Source: Planctomycetota bacterium
GTDB lineage: Bacteria; Planctomycetota; Planctomycetia; Gemmatales; Gemmataceae
Length of the DNA: 64,000 nt
Direction of reading: 5' to 3'
Assembly: GCA_021413735.1 (NCBI GenBank)
Contig: JAIOPV010000164.1
Location: 1-64,000, forward strand
Below the pieces are notes generated by a model. It did not search any database and had not been told where the DNA came from. It was given only the letters and a program-made list of their open reading frames with translations. Of the stretch, positions 1-8,536 are shown in pieces (the stretch's first letter is position 1; every line of letters begins with the position of its first letter). The position numbers and the translations under genes are program-made.

Positions 1-64
1 GGTAGCGTTCCCGTAGCGCTTGCAAAAGTTCTCGCTTCGTTTGCGGGCTGATCATGGTGTGCAT
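1..64 (-). CDS. Transposase/integrase, N-terminal fragment (cut by window edge)
   Basis: The minus strand reads MHTMISPQTKRELLQALRER and then leaves the window. From memory, the ISPQTKRELLQALRERY segment matches the start of planctomycete DDE-type integrase/transposase proteins, which begin with a short helical DNA-binding region. ATG codons at 64 and 55 are both possible starts. Two imperfect direct repeats follow immediately upstream (83-139), as expected for transposase-binding sites at an insertion-sequence end. Only 21 residues are visible, so the family call rests on a short stretch. The catalytic domain would lie to the left of the window. Confidence 0.5.
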   Translation of the reverse strand, partial: MHTMISPQTKRELLQALRERY

Positions 65-82
65 CGTGTGCCTCTGGTGATG

Positions 83-139
83 GGTAACATCATCGTGAGG
101 CAACGGCCCCCTCTCGGTAACAAAAATCGTGAGGCAATG
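83..139. repeat. Direct repeats at insertion-sequence end
   Basis: Two copies of GGTAACA(2-3 nt)ATCGTGAGGCAA occur at 83-103 and 116-137, in the same orientation. They lie between the partial transposase start and the truncated gene that ends at 90. Repeated motifs of this kind are typical of transposase-binding IS ends. The IS boundary is probably close to 138-145, but no target duplication can be checked because the other end is outside the window. Confidence 0.5.
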
Positions 140-377
140 CGGACGGGAGTTCTAATCGCCGCTCTACACGCTCCCCTGCGCGATCATTTATTACCACAGC
201 AGCCGCCACCTCTTCCGCAGTCATGTTCTCGCACACATCCAGCATCACGTCGAACACCGGGGTCAGTGCGCCCCGGGTCGTCTCCACCAGTTCAACAGCC
301 AACACCCCAAGAGCCTGGAATACAGCCTGCGTGTGGCTCGCGAGTGAGTCGGCCGGTTCCTGCATCAGCGGTTCCAT
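90..377 (-). CDS. Hypothetical protein, C-terminus replaced by insertion sequence
   Basis: A 95-residue acidic, helix-rich protein of unknown function, starting at ATG 377 one base after the stop of the upstream frame (379-381). A GGAG-type ribosome site lies in that upstream gene's last codons, so the two are translationally coupled. The last roughly 15 residues (LPHDFCYREGAVASR) are encoded by the GGTAACA...GTGAGGCAA repeats of the insertion-sequence end. The natural protein probably continued past about position 140 and was cut by the insertion. No domain was recognised. Confidence 0.5.
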   Translation of the reverse strand: MEPLMQEPADSLASHTQAVFQALGVLAVELVETTRGALTPVFDVMLDVCENMTAEEVAAAVVINDRAGERVERRLELPSALPHDFCYREGAVASR

Positions 378-378
378 T

Positions 379-817
379 TCAGTTCTCCGACATGAACCGA
401 ACATTTGTAACACTCCCAGTCGAGCCAATGTCCGATGTGACCATCATGTCGAACTGATCCGAGACCGGATCAATCACCGCCCACGCTCGCACCGCCGACC
501 CATCCTTACGCAGCCGATAATCGTAGTACCGGTAATCAACGAAATCGTTGGTCGCCGATGGCTTCCCGAGAAGTTCCGTAGCCTGGGCTTTCGACTTGCC
601 CACCATCAGCTTCCGGAACTCATCCCTAGGTATACCGCTTCCCGGTTGTGGCTGAGCCCGTGCCACCGGCAGACGCAACGGAAGGACCGGACACGGCCAC
701 TGAGGTTGCCTGGGCCCTGGGCCAGAGAGCCGCCCGCGTACCCACGATGCCAAGGAAGAGGCCACCAGACGCAGAGAGAAGTGCAACCAGCAGAAGGGAG
801 GACTGACGGGACCGCAC
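379..817 (-). pseudogene. BamE/SmpA-like small exported protein, frameshifted
   Basis: Two minus-strand frames make one protein only if joined. From a GTG at 817, the first frame gives a basic start and hydrophobic segment (SSLLLVALLSASGGLFLGIV) and stops at 626. The second frame continues with IPRDEFRKLMVGKSKAQATE, then a DYRYYDY region, to the stop at 379. The second part resembles the BamE/SmpA outer-membrane-assembly lipoprotein fold (FRKLMVGKSKAQATELLGKP). The frames meet near 630-660 and one base must be skipped. The defect may be a real mutation or a base-call error. No lipobox cysteine is visible. The downstream gene (377-90) starts one base after the stop. Confidence 0.5.
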
Positions 818-841
818 GGCAGCGGCAGCGGCTGGCGCGGA

Positions 842-1132
842 ACCTCACGACACTACATTAATTATCCACAATGCCTCGGAATCCTGGATAGGGGGCAGTG
901 GCTCATTGCGCCCGTTCGCTGCACAACCAGCGAGTCCTCGCCACGAACATCGTCGCATAACAAATCTACCCACTTCGAGGTTATCGCTCCGAACGGCAAG
1001 CCCGTTGTCGGAGCCGGCGTCAACCAAGTGCAGTTCAAAGCCGCTGGCGAAGGCAAGCAGTAGGTTATCGTTGCGTACAAGCAGGGGAAAGATGACGCGA
1101 AGGTCGAGATCGACCTCGAAGTGAAGAAGTAG
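842..1132 (+). pseudogene. Remnant of a small protein gene with internal stop
   Basis: One plus-strand frame reads protein-like sequence without a convincing start: ...STHFEVIAPNGKPVVGAGVN, then QVQFKAAGEGKQ, a TAG at 1061-1063, then VIVAYKQGKDDAKVEIDLEV and a final stop at 1130-1132. The text around the internal stop reads through naturally, as if a sense codon had mutated. The alternating polar and hydrophobic pattern suggests a beta-rich domain. No family is recognised. A terminator-like hairpin follows at 1155-1185, which supports a former gene end here. Confidence 0.45.
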
Positions 1133-1154
1133 CGCTCCGACAACAGAGGTGAGA

Positions 1155-1185
1155 GGCCACCGCGACACCCGTTGTCGCGGCGGCC
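1155..1185. terminator. Hairpin downstream of the decayed gene
   Basis: GGCCACCGCGACA and TGTCGCGGCGGCC pair around a short loop, with one unpaired A/C. No long T-run follows. The hairpin sits between the end of the plus-strand remnant and the convergent TPR gene. Confidence 0.45.
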
Positions 1186-1247
1186 ACTTCGCGTTGTAAC
1201 TGCTCACTTTCGAGCGTTGTTTATCTCTCCATGGTCTGATTCAATCT

Positions 1248-2300
1248 TTAGGGTTTGATAAAGATTGATTCGAAAACCTCTTTCGTTCCGCGAACTTCTT
1301 CGGATTTCAGTTGCACGCGAAGTTTTTGGGCCTGTTCTCGGTCATTATTAAATCGGTCTGAGTATTTGGCCGAACGGAAATCTAAAGCATCTAGGTATTC
1401 GGGGCTGTGTTTACCAAGGTGTCTTTCCAGAAGAGTTATCGCAGTGTTGAGAGGAGGTATAGCTGCCTCAGTTTTCCCTAACTGCACGTATGCTCGGGCA
1501 AGCTCCAGTTGTAATTGTGCGATAAAAACTGGGTTTTGTTTATTCTTCTCCTTGTTCATTTCGTCCTTGTACGCTTCTGTGATGATCCTTTCAGCCTGTT
1601 TCAAGTCGCCCGCAGCGAGATAATACCGTCCCCAATCCAATCTGATCCAGGGAGCCAAGAACTTATTCTCAAAGGCTAAACCCAGATATTTCTTCGCAAG
1701 CGTCAGGTCTTTGTTACGAAGAGCAACGGAGGCGAGCGATCTATAAACTTGAGTCTTTTGGATATCGCCGTTGTCCCCCCAAATTTGCAACGCCATTTCA
1801 CCGCATCGCTTGGCGTCATCGTTCCGCCCCGCATTCAAGTAGAGGCGGGTCAAGTGTGTGAGAAAATTGGCCTTCGGTTCAGTTTGCTTTTGGCTGTTCC
1901 AGTATTTTGCGAAATGTTGTTCCGCTGTCCGAAAATGCCCTGTTTGAAGGCTCTCTTGTGCAATATTGAACGACAGTAATGCTAAGTCTGGCTCAGTTGC
2001 AGCTCCGTCAGTGGCACTGATCGAATACGATTCCAGTAATGACGCTCTCGCTTCAGGGTGCTTGTGTGCGGCGCTCTGAACAAATCCAAGGGCATCCAGG
2101 AGGGCGGCACGTTGAGACTTGGACTTCAACTTGTCGTTTTGCTGCAGAGCGGTGTTAAGGGTTGTTTCAGCTTCTACATGATGACCTTTCAAACACGCTT
2201 CAAGCGCGCGTTGGCAAATCTCATCAGTCGTTTCGTGTGGAGGGGAGAAAGCAAGAATAACGAGCCAAAGATACGATACATGAAACGCGATTGCACACAT
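1248..2300 (-). CDS. Tetratricopeptide-repeat protein, probably exported
   Basis: A 350-residue protein starting at ATG 2300, preceded by GGGGA; a TTG 13 codons upstream is the alternative. The first 20 residues (MCAIAFHVSYLWLVILAFSP) look like a signal peptide or anchor. The rest is helical repeats with TPR spacing: FNIAQESLQTGHFRTAEQHF, YRSLASVALRNKDLTLAKKY, LELARAYVQLGKTEAAIPPL. TPR proteins are scaffolds for protein contacts; no enzyme domain is present. It lies 102 nt after the stop of the large surface-protein gene on the same strand, so the two may be co-transcribed and work together at the cell surface. That functional link is inference. Confidence 0.75.
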   Translation of the reverse strand: MCAIAFHVSYLWLVILAFSPPHETTDEICQRALEACLKGHHVEAETTLNTALQQNDKLKSKSQRAALLDALGFVQSAAHKHPEARASLLESYSISATDGAATEPDLALLSFNIAQESLQTGHFRTAEQHFAKYWNSQKQTEPKANFLTHLTRLYLNAGRNDDAKRCGEMALQIWGDNGDIQKTQVYRSLASVALRNKDLTLAKKYLGLAFENKFLAPWIRLDWGRYYLAAGDLKQAERIITEAYKDEMNKEKNKQNPVFIAQLQLELARAYVQLGKTEAAIPPLNTAITLLERHLGKHSPEYLDALDFRSAKYSDRFNNDREQAQKLRVQLKSEEVRGTKEVFESIFIKP

Positions 2301-2402
2301 AGCCGATCCCCAAGGTTGTCCAAAGAACCGCGAAGACAAACAAAACAGCCCACATCTTCGAAATAAAGATGAGGACTGTGCTTTCCGATCAACAATCAGA
2401 GC

Positions 2403-5400
2403 CTACCACTTAGCAGTGATGCCAAAAGTAATACTCCAATCAACCGACTTGTTGTTGTTGTTAACCGTGGCTCCAAAATTTAAAGTGGCAGATGGCGGCA
2501 CACTGTAAATATACTGAGGCTTATTACCCACCCATGAATACTTGCCACCGACGGTTAGCGTAGCGGAGCCATCCGCCTGTGGTCGATATCCGAGAGTAAA
2601 TTGGGTGGAATCTGAAAGTTGAAAATCACCTCCTAAGAATATTCCCTGATTTTGATTATAGCCAACAGTGAGGGTGCCAGCTTTACCGCAATCAAATGTA
2701 GATTGAACATCCGGCAATTGATGAGGAACCGGCGTAATAGAAATATTCAGCTTTCCATCCAAAGCCAGTTGGACTTTACCGGTTGATGAAACAGTGACGA
2801 AATTCTTTTCGTCAATTTTGTAAGTAAATTCAAGAGTTTTCTTTTTGATTTCAATGCCGTCTGCTGCGTATCGACTCACAATGCCAGTTGAGCCAATGGC
2901 AACAGCAACTCCGGTCTCCGAATCCTTATATTGGAGAGAGGTAAACTTACCAGATAGAAAAGTAACAAACGTGTCTTCGGAATATCCAATTTTGCCGTCC
3001 AGCCCCTTGTCGGAGAGTGTAAGCTTATTGAGGGCAGTAACATTGCCCTCTGCGTTCTTAATTGGGGAATAAATCTCAAAGGAGAATTTGCCATTCACTA
3101 CATTGGCATATCCAAATGGCTTGCCGTTGTCTTTGTCCCCGACGAGGACCGTTCCATGAAGAACTCGATTGGTGTCAAACCAAATCATCGCTTTGTCAGT
3201 TTTTTGTAAGACACGATCCGATATAATCCTGTTGGCGTTATTAGTCGCCTCAAGTATTATAGAATTATAGTAGGCAATCGTTTCTTCTTTAACCTTTGCC
3301 TCCGCCTTTGCCCATTCAGCCTTCGCAAGATCAACCACTGCCGGAACAATCGGAGGAGCAGTTGGCGGCGAAGAAACGATTCCCAAAACATTCTGACCAG
3401 AAGTCAGAGGAGAGATTCCGGACACTAGTGAGACAGTCCCTGTCGCCGTCGCGACCCCATCACTCACGGTATAGGTAAATGAATCATTCCCCGTGAAATC
3501 AGGGTCAGGCAAGTAACGGAAGGAGCCATCGCTTGAATTCACAACCAATTGGCCATGCTGTGGTAGTGTCAATTCGGTGATCGTTAGCAGATCGTCGTCA
3601 TAATCGCTTGCACTCGCAGTGAGAGAGCCGTACGGATCATTCGGCTGAGTGTGATATTCGAGAAGGTTGAGATCAAAATCTCCAGCATATTCAATATCAG
3701 GGGCGTATGGTGCAATATTGTCCACCAAAATGTTTGCCGTGGCGGTCGACGGATTGCCACGGTACGACACTGTGTACTGGAACGAATCAGAACCCGTGAA
3801 CCCTGCTGCGGGGGTGTACGTAAACGTTCCATCTCCCCTTACTACAACCGTCCCGTGAGTCGGTTGTGTGTTCCCCAGTAGAACCAAATCGCCTACTTCA
3901 GGCCCATCGTTACTGAAGAGTCCTGGAGCTGGCGAAGTGTTTTGGCCCTCCAGGGGATGATCGTGCAGTACCGAAAACGAGTCAGAATGGGCCGAGAAGG
4001 ACGCTACCGTGATTGACTGCTGTGAAGAGCCTACCTCCGTGCCGTTCTTGTACAAATGCGTTGTGATCGTGTAGACCCCTGCCGCAGCGTATTTGTGGGT
4101 GCCGTAAATCCCGAAGTGAGTCGGCGTTGGGACGTACTGATTGACGGTACCCTCTGAGGGCGACCCATCTCCCCAGTCAACCATAGCAGTCACACTTGAA
4201 TCGAGTGCCGAGGCAGACGCATCCACAAACGAGGCGACTTGAAAATCATAAAATTCAACCCCTTCTGTTGGGTGAATCACATCCGGCTGAACATCAACAT
4301 GATCGTGGATGGTGACGTTCGCGCTTGACGGAGTCCCGGGAACAGAATTCGGCCCCCGCAAGACTACAACCGTCGCAACTTCATCCCCTTCGAGAATCTG
4401 GTCGGTCAAGGTCTGGAGATTCACATCGACGAAGGAGTCCCCAGCGGGAATAACAACGCTTCCGCTAGGCTGGAAATAATCAAGTCCGGGAGTTGCGCCG
4501 CCTACGCTTTTGACAGCTGAGTACGTTACGGGCAGTGCATTAGTTAGATCCCCCGATCGAGTGAATCTCACTGTCCCGAGACCGCCTTCTGTGCCGTCTG
4601 AGAGCGGAATGACACTGACCTGCGAGACCAGATTTGTCGCGGAAAGACGCAGACCATCAACTCTCAATCCGACAGGGTTGAAACTCGGGTTGCCGGATGA
4701 GAGGGGATCATTTCTCACCTCGAACGTCAGAGTGTTGATGCCAGCCTGGAATGTGGCTCCATTGACGCCGTTGGCGATGTAGAGGTCAGCGTACCCCCAG
4801 TATGCCTCAACACCTGAACCCGGATTCGGCCCGGTCACAGAGAGATTCAGAGGTGTTCCATTAAGGTAAACGTTCACTCCCTCGTTGTCTGCTGACCACC
4901 GACCCGACAGTACAGCAGTCGTGGGGTCGTAGCCAGTCAAATCAATCGTTGTCTGATACTTGTAGGTGCCGGGAGTGGCAGACGCATCAGCACCCGATCC
5001 GAGTGGAGCAATCCATTCCGAATTGGAGTCATTGGCGACCCAGCGCGGGAACGGGTAAGCACCACCGGGAATGACCTTCACAGGCCCAAGCAGCGAAGCG
5101 TTTGGCGCGTCCACGACAGTCCAGTGTGGGTCGGCAGTTGGTGTGACCGGATCCCATTGAACACGAACCCCGGTTGGGTTGTTGCTCGTGCCCCCGTTCG
5201 TCACCCGGAACTCGACAGTGTTTGCTCCGGCGTGCAAGTACGAACCACTTAATGTGAACGGGGTCATGCTGCTGTAACCGGAAGACGTCACGCCTGTGTC
5301 GGTTCCGTTCACCCAAATGCTCGCGGTGTCGTCGGCTGCCCACGTACCGGACAACACGAGGTTCGTCGGATCAGTGACATTCACGGTGGTTGTGAATGAG

Positions 5401-6344
5401 TAAACCCCTGGCGGTGCGTTCCCAGCGTTATCAGCGTTGGCAGGGATAAGCCACGCCGAATCCGTTGAGCCGCCAGCCCAGTAAGGGAACGGGAAGCCAC
5501 CATCTGGAGTCCGAACTTTCACGCCAACGGTGGAACCGCCCGAAGTCACCGCGAAGTTTGAATCAGAACCGAGGTCAGATAAGCCTGTCCCCGACGAGTT
5601 CAGACTGGTCACTGCTGGGGTGGTTGTGCCCGCCAAAGGTTGTCCTGATGAATCCAAGCCAGTCCCAAATGTGGTGTTTGGAGCCGCAACAAGAGATGTT
5701 TGTTCACCTGAACCTGCAAGCCCGGATACCCGCAAGCCTGTGGGCCCACCGGAGTTGTGGACTAGGAAATCAAGGGTGTTCATTCCCACGCGGAACCCAG
5801 TAGCCAAGGAAAAGGTGGTCAGGGATTGAAAACCACCTGCGGATACTGAGACGCCCGTGTCCACACCGTTAAGGGAAATAGTCGCATCATCGTCCGCCGC
5901 CCACAACCCCGAAATGGTTACGGTGGATGGGTCGATGCCTGTGAGATCGAATGTCGTGCGGTAGTCGAACGAACCTGCCGCAGCGTTCCCGTCATCGTCG
6001 GTTGCGGCGGGAACGATCCAGCGTGAATCAGAACCATTTCCAATCCACGGGCCGATTGGAAACCCATCAGCGGTCAGTGTCCGAGTCGCGCCGGGCATCA
6101 AGGATGCGCCGCTGTTTGAAATAAGTTCATAGTGCGGGTCGTTCTGATTGTCGGCAAGTAGACCGCCGCCAGAGGTTACTCCAGTACTGAACAGCGTGAT
6201 GGGAATGGTTGCAGGCATCTCGCGGGATTCGAGAGTTTCGCACGAGAGATTCGTGCCCCGCCGAGAGGGAGTGGTGTTGCCCAGCAGATAATCCCAAATG
6301 CGGGAGCGGAAGGAACGGCTTGAACGGTTGCGTGTTGCGATCAT
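2403..6344 (-). CDS. Large multidomain surface/adhesin-like protein
   Basis: A 1313-residue protein. The start is taken at ATG 6344 (MIATRNRSSRSFRSRIWDYL), since the longer frame to 6530 is not protein-like. Near the N-terminus is a cysteine followed by LESREMPA, resembling the N-terminal LEPR-type motif of planctomycete secreted giants. Then follow: three related modules (about residues 90-560) each with an AADD/SADN...LNG core, resembling carbohydrate- or ligand-binding jelly rolls; a Calx-beta region (about 575-680); a PKD-like domain (VDWGDGSP, about 718); and two cadherin-like/tandem-95 domains (DSFQYTVS, DSFTYTVSDG, about 785-975). The last 100 residues are alternating amphipathic beta strands ending in an aromatic residue (ITFGITAKW), as in outer-membrane barrel proteins. 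It probably acts in adhesion or cell-surface structure. Confidence 0.8.
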   Translation of the reverse strand: MIATRNRSSRSFRSRIWDYLLGNTTPSRRGTNLSCETLESREMPATIPITLFSTGVTSGGGLLADNQNDPHYELISNSGASLMPGATRTLTADGFPIGPWIGNGSDSRWIVPAATDDDGNAAAGSFDYRTTFDLTGIDPSTVTISGLWAADDDATISLNGVDTGVSVSAGGFQSLTTFSLATGFRVGMNTLDFLVHNSGGPTGLRVSGLAGSGEQTSLVAAPNTTFGTGLDSSGQPLAGTTTPAVTSLNSSGTGLSDLGSDSNFAVTSGGSTVGVKVRTPDGGFPFPYWAGGSTDSAWLIPANADNAGNAPPGVYSFTTTVNVTDPTNLVLSGTWAADDTASIWVNGTDTGVTSSGYSSMTPFTLSGSYLHAGANTVEFRVTNGGTSNNPTGVRVQWDPVTPTADPHWTVVDAPNASLLGPVKVIPGGAYPFPRWVANDSNSEWIAPLGSGADASATPGTYKYQTTIDLTGYDPTTAVLSGRWSADNEGVNVYLNGTPLNLSVTGPNPGSGVEAYWGYADLYIANGVNGATFQAGINTLTFEVRNDPLSSGNPSFNPVGLRVDGLRLSATNLVSQVSVIPLSDGTEGGLGTVRFTRSGDLTNALPVTYSAVKSVGGATPGLDYFQPSGSVVIPAGDSFVDVNLQTLTDQILEGDEVATVVVLRGPNSVPGTPSSANVTIHDHVDVQPDVIHPTEGVEFYDFQVASFVDASASALDSSVTAMVDWGDGSPSEGTVNQYVPTPTHFGIYGTHKYAAAGVYTITTHLYKNGTEVGSSQQSITVASFSAHSDSFSVLHDHPLEGQNTSPAPGLFSNDGPEVGDLVLLGNTQPTHGTVVVRGDGTFTYTPAAGFTGSDSFQYTVSYRGNPSTATANILVDNIAPYAPDIEYAGDFDLNLLEYHTQPNDPYGSLTASASDYDDDLLTITELTLPQHGQLVVNSSDGSFRYLPDPDFTGNDSFTYTVSDGVATATGTVSLVSGISPLTSGQNVLGIVSSPPTAPPIVPAVVDLAKAEWAKAEAKVKEETIAYYNSIILEATNNANRIISDRVLQKTDKAMIWFDTNRVLHGTVLVGDKDNGKPFGYANVVNGKFSFEIYSPIKNAEGNVTALNKLTLSDKGLDGKIGYSEDTFVTFLSGKFTSLQYKDSETGVAVAIGSTGIVSRYAADGIEIKKKTLEFTYKIDEKNFVTVSSTGKVQLALDGKLNISITPVPHQLPDVQSTFDCGKAGTLTVGYNQNQGIFLGGDFQLSDSTQFTLGYRPQADGSATLTVGGKYSWVGNKPQYIYSVPPSATLNFGATVNNNNKSVDWSITFGITAKW

Positions 6345-6837
6345 GAGAAGTTCTCGATGCTGTGAAACTGGAAATGGAAACGCCTGACTCACCCGCGAGA
6401 TTTGGGTGAGGCACAAAGAAGGATTGGCTGGTCCCCAGTGGATGGCGGGGATGTGGAAATCGTCAGATGCGTGCCGACTCACGAATAGTGGTTTACTGAA
6501 CAATAGTACAGTATTTGGCTTCGGAGTCAATCGCAGGAGTGAACTTCCAGCGGAACGAGTGGTTCTTGCTTGTTTGGCCGACAGAGAGGTTGGGCTGCCT
6601 GGGCGCTGCCTGGGCGAAGCGGTTCACGGGTCATTCCTTTGATGCGGAGATGGTTTCATCATTGAGCATTCGCCGTAATCGTCAATAGGCTCGTTCGTTT
6701 TGTTTTGCGAAAAGACGCAGGAACTATCCAACCCGACGTTCACAGAAATTCGACCCATATAAATCGCGAATCGCCCCCGAAATGTGTCAGCGATTTTTCG
6801 GAATTCGCAAACTTTCTCAAAACCCTCATGCACGCCA
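6345..6837. other. Intergenic region upstream of the surface protein
   Basis: No gene is recognised in these 493 bases. They hold the candidate minus-strand promoter at 6503-6530, a roughly 150-nt untranslated leader for the surface protein, and a tandem duplication GCTGCCTGGGC x2 near 6592-6615. Confidence 0.5.
6503..6530 (-). promoter_or_regulatory. Candidate sigma-70 promoter for the surface protein
   Basis: On the minus strand TTGACT (6530-6525) is separated by 16 nt from TACTAT (6508-6503), each one mismatch from the TTGACA/TATAAT consensus. Transcription would start near 6496, about 150 nt before the ATG at 6344. Confidence 0.5.
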
Positions 6838-7083
6838 TTATTCTGGAACGTGTTCGACTCGATTTGTGAGCGTAACCAAGACGTTGGGCGGCAGCTCTCG
6901 CACTGTCGCAACGCGGAGCCACACGCGAGACTGCCCCTGCACTCTGACTCGCACTCGCTGATCGTCGGCGAAATTGAGCTGCTGCCAATCGGCGAGTGAC
7001 AACCGCAGCCGCAAGCCATCGTCGAACTCCCGCAAGTTGGCCCACATCTCGAATCTGTTCACATTCAGCAATCTGCCGTTCAT
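6838..7083 (-). CDS. Small conserved-looking protein of unknown function
   Basis: An 81-residue protein starting at ATG 7083 with a strong ribosome site (TGGAGGGTG, 6 nt spacing), which makes it a credible gene despite its size. It begins MNGRLLNVNRFEMWANLREF and is rich in alternating charged and hydrophobic residues (LRLRLSLADWQQLNF, RVRVRVQGQSRVWLRV), suggesting a small beta barrel. It has no cysteines, signal peptide or known motif. A perfect 7-bp inverted repeat lies just upstream (7100-7115) and could control it. Function unknown. Confidence 0.55.
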   Translation of the reverse strand: MNGRLLNVNRFEMWANLREFDDGLRLRLSLADWQQLNFADDQRVRVRVQGQSRVWLRVATVRELPPNVLVTLTNRVEHVPE

Positions 7084-7099
7084 GATTCACCCTCCACGA

Positions 7100-7115
7100 G
7101 TTGTACCTGTACAAC
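7100..7115. promoter_or_regulatory. Palindromic operator candidate
   Basis: GTTGTAC and GTACAAC form a perfect inverted repeat with 2 nt between them, 16 nt upstream of the ATG at 7083. Size and symmetry fit a dimeric repressor site. It also lies upstream of the decayed plus-strand gene, so it could have served a divergent pair. Confidence 0.4.
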
Positions 7116-7401
7116 TGTGCGCAACGGCGGCGGCGAATCAAATCGAATTGCGGTTTTCGTGTTGAGTTCAAGGAGGTGCGAACCGCTTCGCCACGGTGCG
7201 TGGCTCGCGCTCACCGTAGCGGTTTTGCTCACTCCGCGCTGGTTGCCCACGCGAAATATCGGTCCAGTATCGACCCGATATCGAAGCCAAACGGCCGGTC
7301 GTCACCACAGACCTCCACGTTGCCAACTGTCCGAATTTGACCGAGTGACAGCGACAGTGAGTACGAAGCGGTGAACGACGTTGCATCCAAGAACCCGATG
7401 C

Positions 7402-8365
7402 GGAGCGGGTTGCTATCCGCCTACGCTCGAAACGGTGGATAGGGATCGCGAACAACCCACAATCAAGCTCAACAATCGCCCGAATCAGGAAGGTCGTTAC
7501 CTCATCGACACGTCGTGCTGAGCGTCGAACATCGCGACAAGGGCGAAGTGGTTTCCGCCGCAAAGTTCGACGACTTCGATGAAGTGGCGGGCATGTGGTG
7601 GGCTCGCCGCATCGTGCTAACCGATGCCGAAGGGCACCGCCGATGGAGTGAGACGCAGACCGTCACCGAAGTCTCCGCCGAAGATTTCACGAAGCGCATG
7701 ACGGAGGAATTGGCCGGCAAGGATCGCGTCATCCTGCTGCCGCAGCCGGTGCCGAAAGTCGCGGAGGCGAAGGCTGCGGTCACGATTGGCAAGGCAACGT
7801 TCACCGATCACGCCGTGCTGACGCTGCACTTCGCCGCGAGTCAGCGGTGGTCGCGTGCCCTCGATCATCTTCAAGAGTGCGAGCGCCTCGCGGCGGGTAA
7901 GCCCGGCATGCTATGGCTTCGCGATGCGTTCCTGACCGCGAGCCGCCGCAACGAAGAACTCCGCAAGCGACTCCTCGAAGAAGCCGCGAGCCTCGCGGCA
8001 ACGACCGCCGCCGACACTCGCGCCAACGACGGCTTCCTCGCCGAAACGATGTTCACTGAGGTCGAACGGGTGCTTCAGTCATCGGAGTTGCTTGAGCTTT
8101 CCGATGTGTTGAAGAAGGTCTACGAGCGTCAACTCGCACACCTGCACGCGATGAAAATGTGGCGAACACGCCAAGTCAGCCTCTTGCATGCGAAGCGACC
8201 GCCGACGAACTCGTTGCCCGCATCGCGAAGGTGCGAGAATCGACGAAATCGCCATCCGATCTTCGCTCACTCGATCTGTTGGAACTGCTCGTCGAACGAC
8301 GTTCGGCGGAACTCATGAACCAGCCTGGGCCGCACGCCGCAAAGGCGCTCGCCGCGCTGGGTTGA
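7402..8365 (+). pseudogene. Decayed protein gene, three reading frames
   Basis: Protein-like sequence runs through three frames. About 7402-7511 gives ...QPTIKLNNRPNQEGRYLIDT; 7503 to about 8160 gives VVLSVEHRDKGEVVSAAKFD, DEVAGMWWARRIVLTDAEGH, then helical repeats (WSRALDHLQECERLAAGKPG); from about 8159 the third frame gives LACEATADELVARIAKVRES to a stop at 8365. No single frame carries the whole and there is no proper start. The WW..RI..TD pattern followed by helical repeats is known to me only as a piece of larger planctomycete proteins, without a reliable name. Upstream (7116-7401), a strong AAGGAGG at about 7170 and a hydrophobic frame (GAWLALTVAVLLTPRWLP) may be the old N-terminus in yet another frame. 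Confidence 0.5.
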
Positions 8366-8379
8366 AGAGGGCCCTCTTC
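8364..8379. repeat. Perfect 16-bp palindrome
   Basis: GAAGAGGGCCCTCTTC starts within the stop codon of the decayed gene. It may be a terminator remnant or a recombination site; nothing else identifies it. Confidence 0.4.
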
Positions 8380-8468
8380 GATCCCGGCTTCGGCGATCCA
8401 AGCGAACACCACCCACACCGGCGCGTCTCCGTGTGCTCCCAAAGCGGCGGTCGGATGAAAACTCAATT

Positions 8469-8536
8469 ACACGTCTAAATAACAGTCTTATTTGCGTCAT
8501 AATATATGAGTGAGACCGAATAGCTATTGCATACCC
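8469..8536 (+). promoter_or_regulatory. Upstream cassette, copy 1 (ATPase unit)
   Basis: Three blocks match those at 10479-10546 at identical spacing: ACACGTCTAAAT (8469-8480), GTCATAATATATGA (8496-8509) and CATACCC (8530-8536). CATAAT at 8498 makes a good -10, 17 nt after CTAAAT in the -35 position. TCATA-ATA-TATGA inside it is an inverted repeat and could be an operator. The next gene on this strand is the AAA ATPase at 8780. Confidence 0.55.

Noticed and set aside
6345-6530. 62-residue extension of the surface protein
   Set aside because: The sequence is not protein-like and would start at or before the predicted transcription start.
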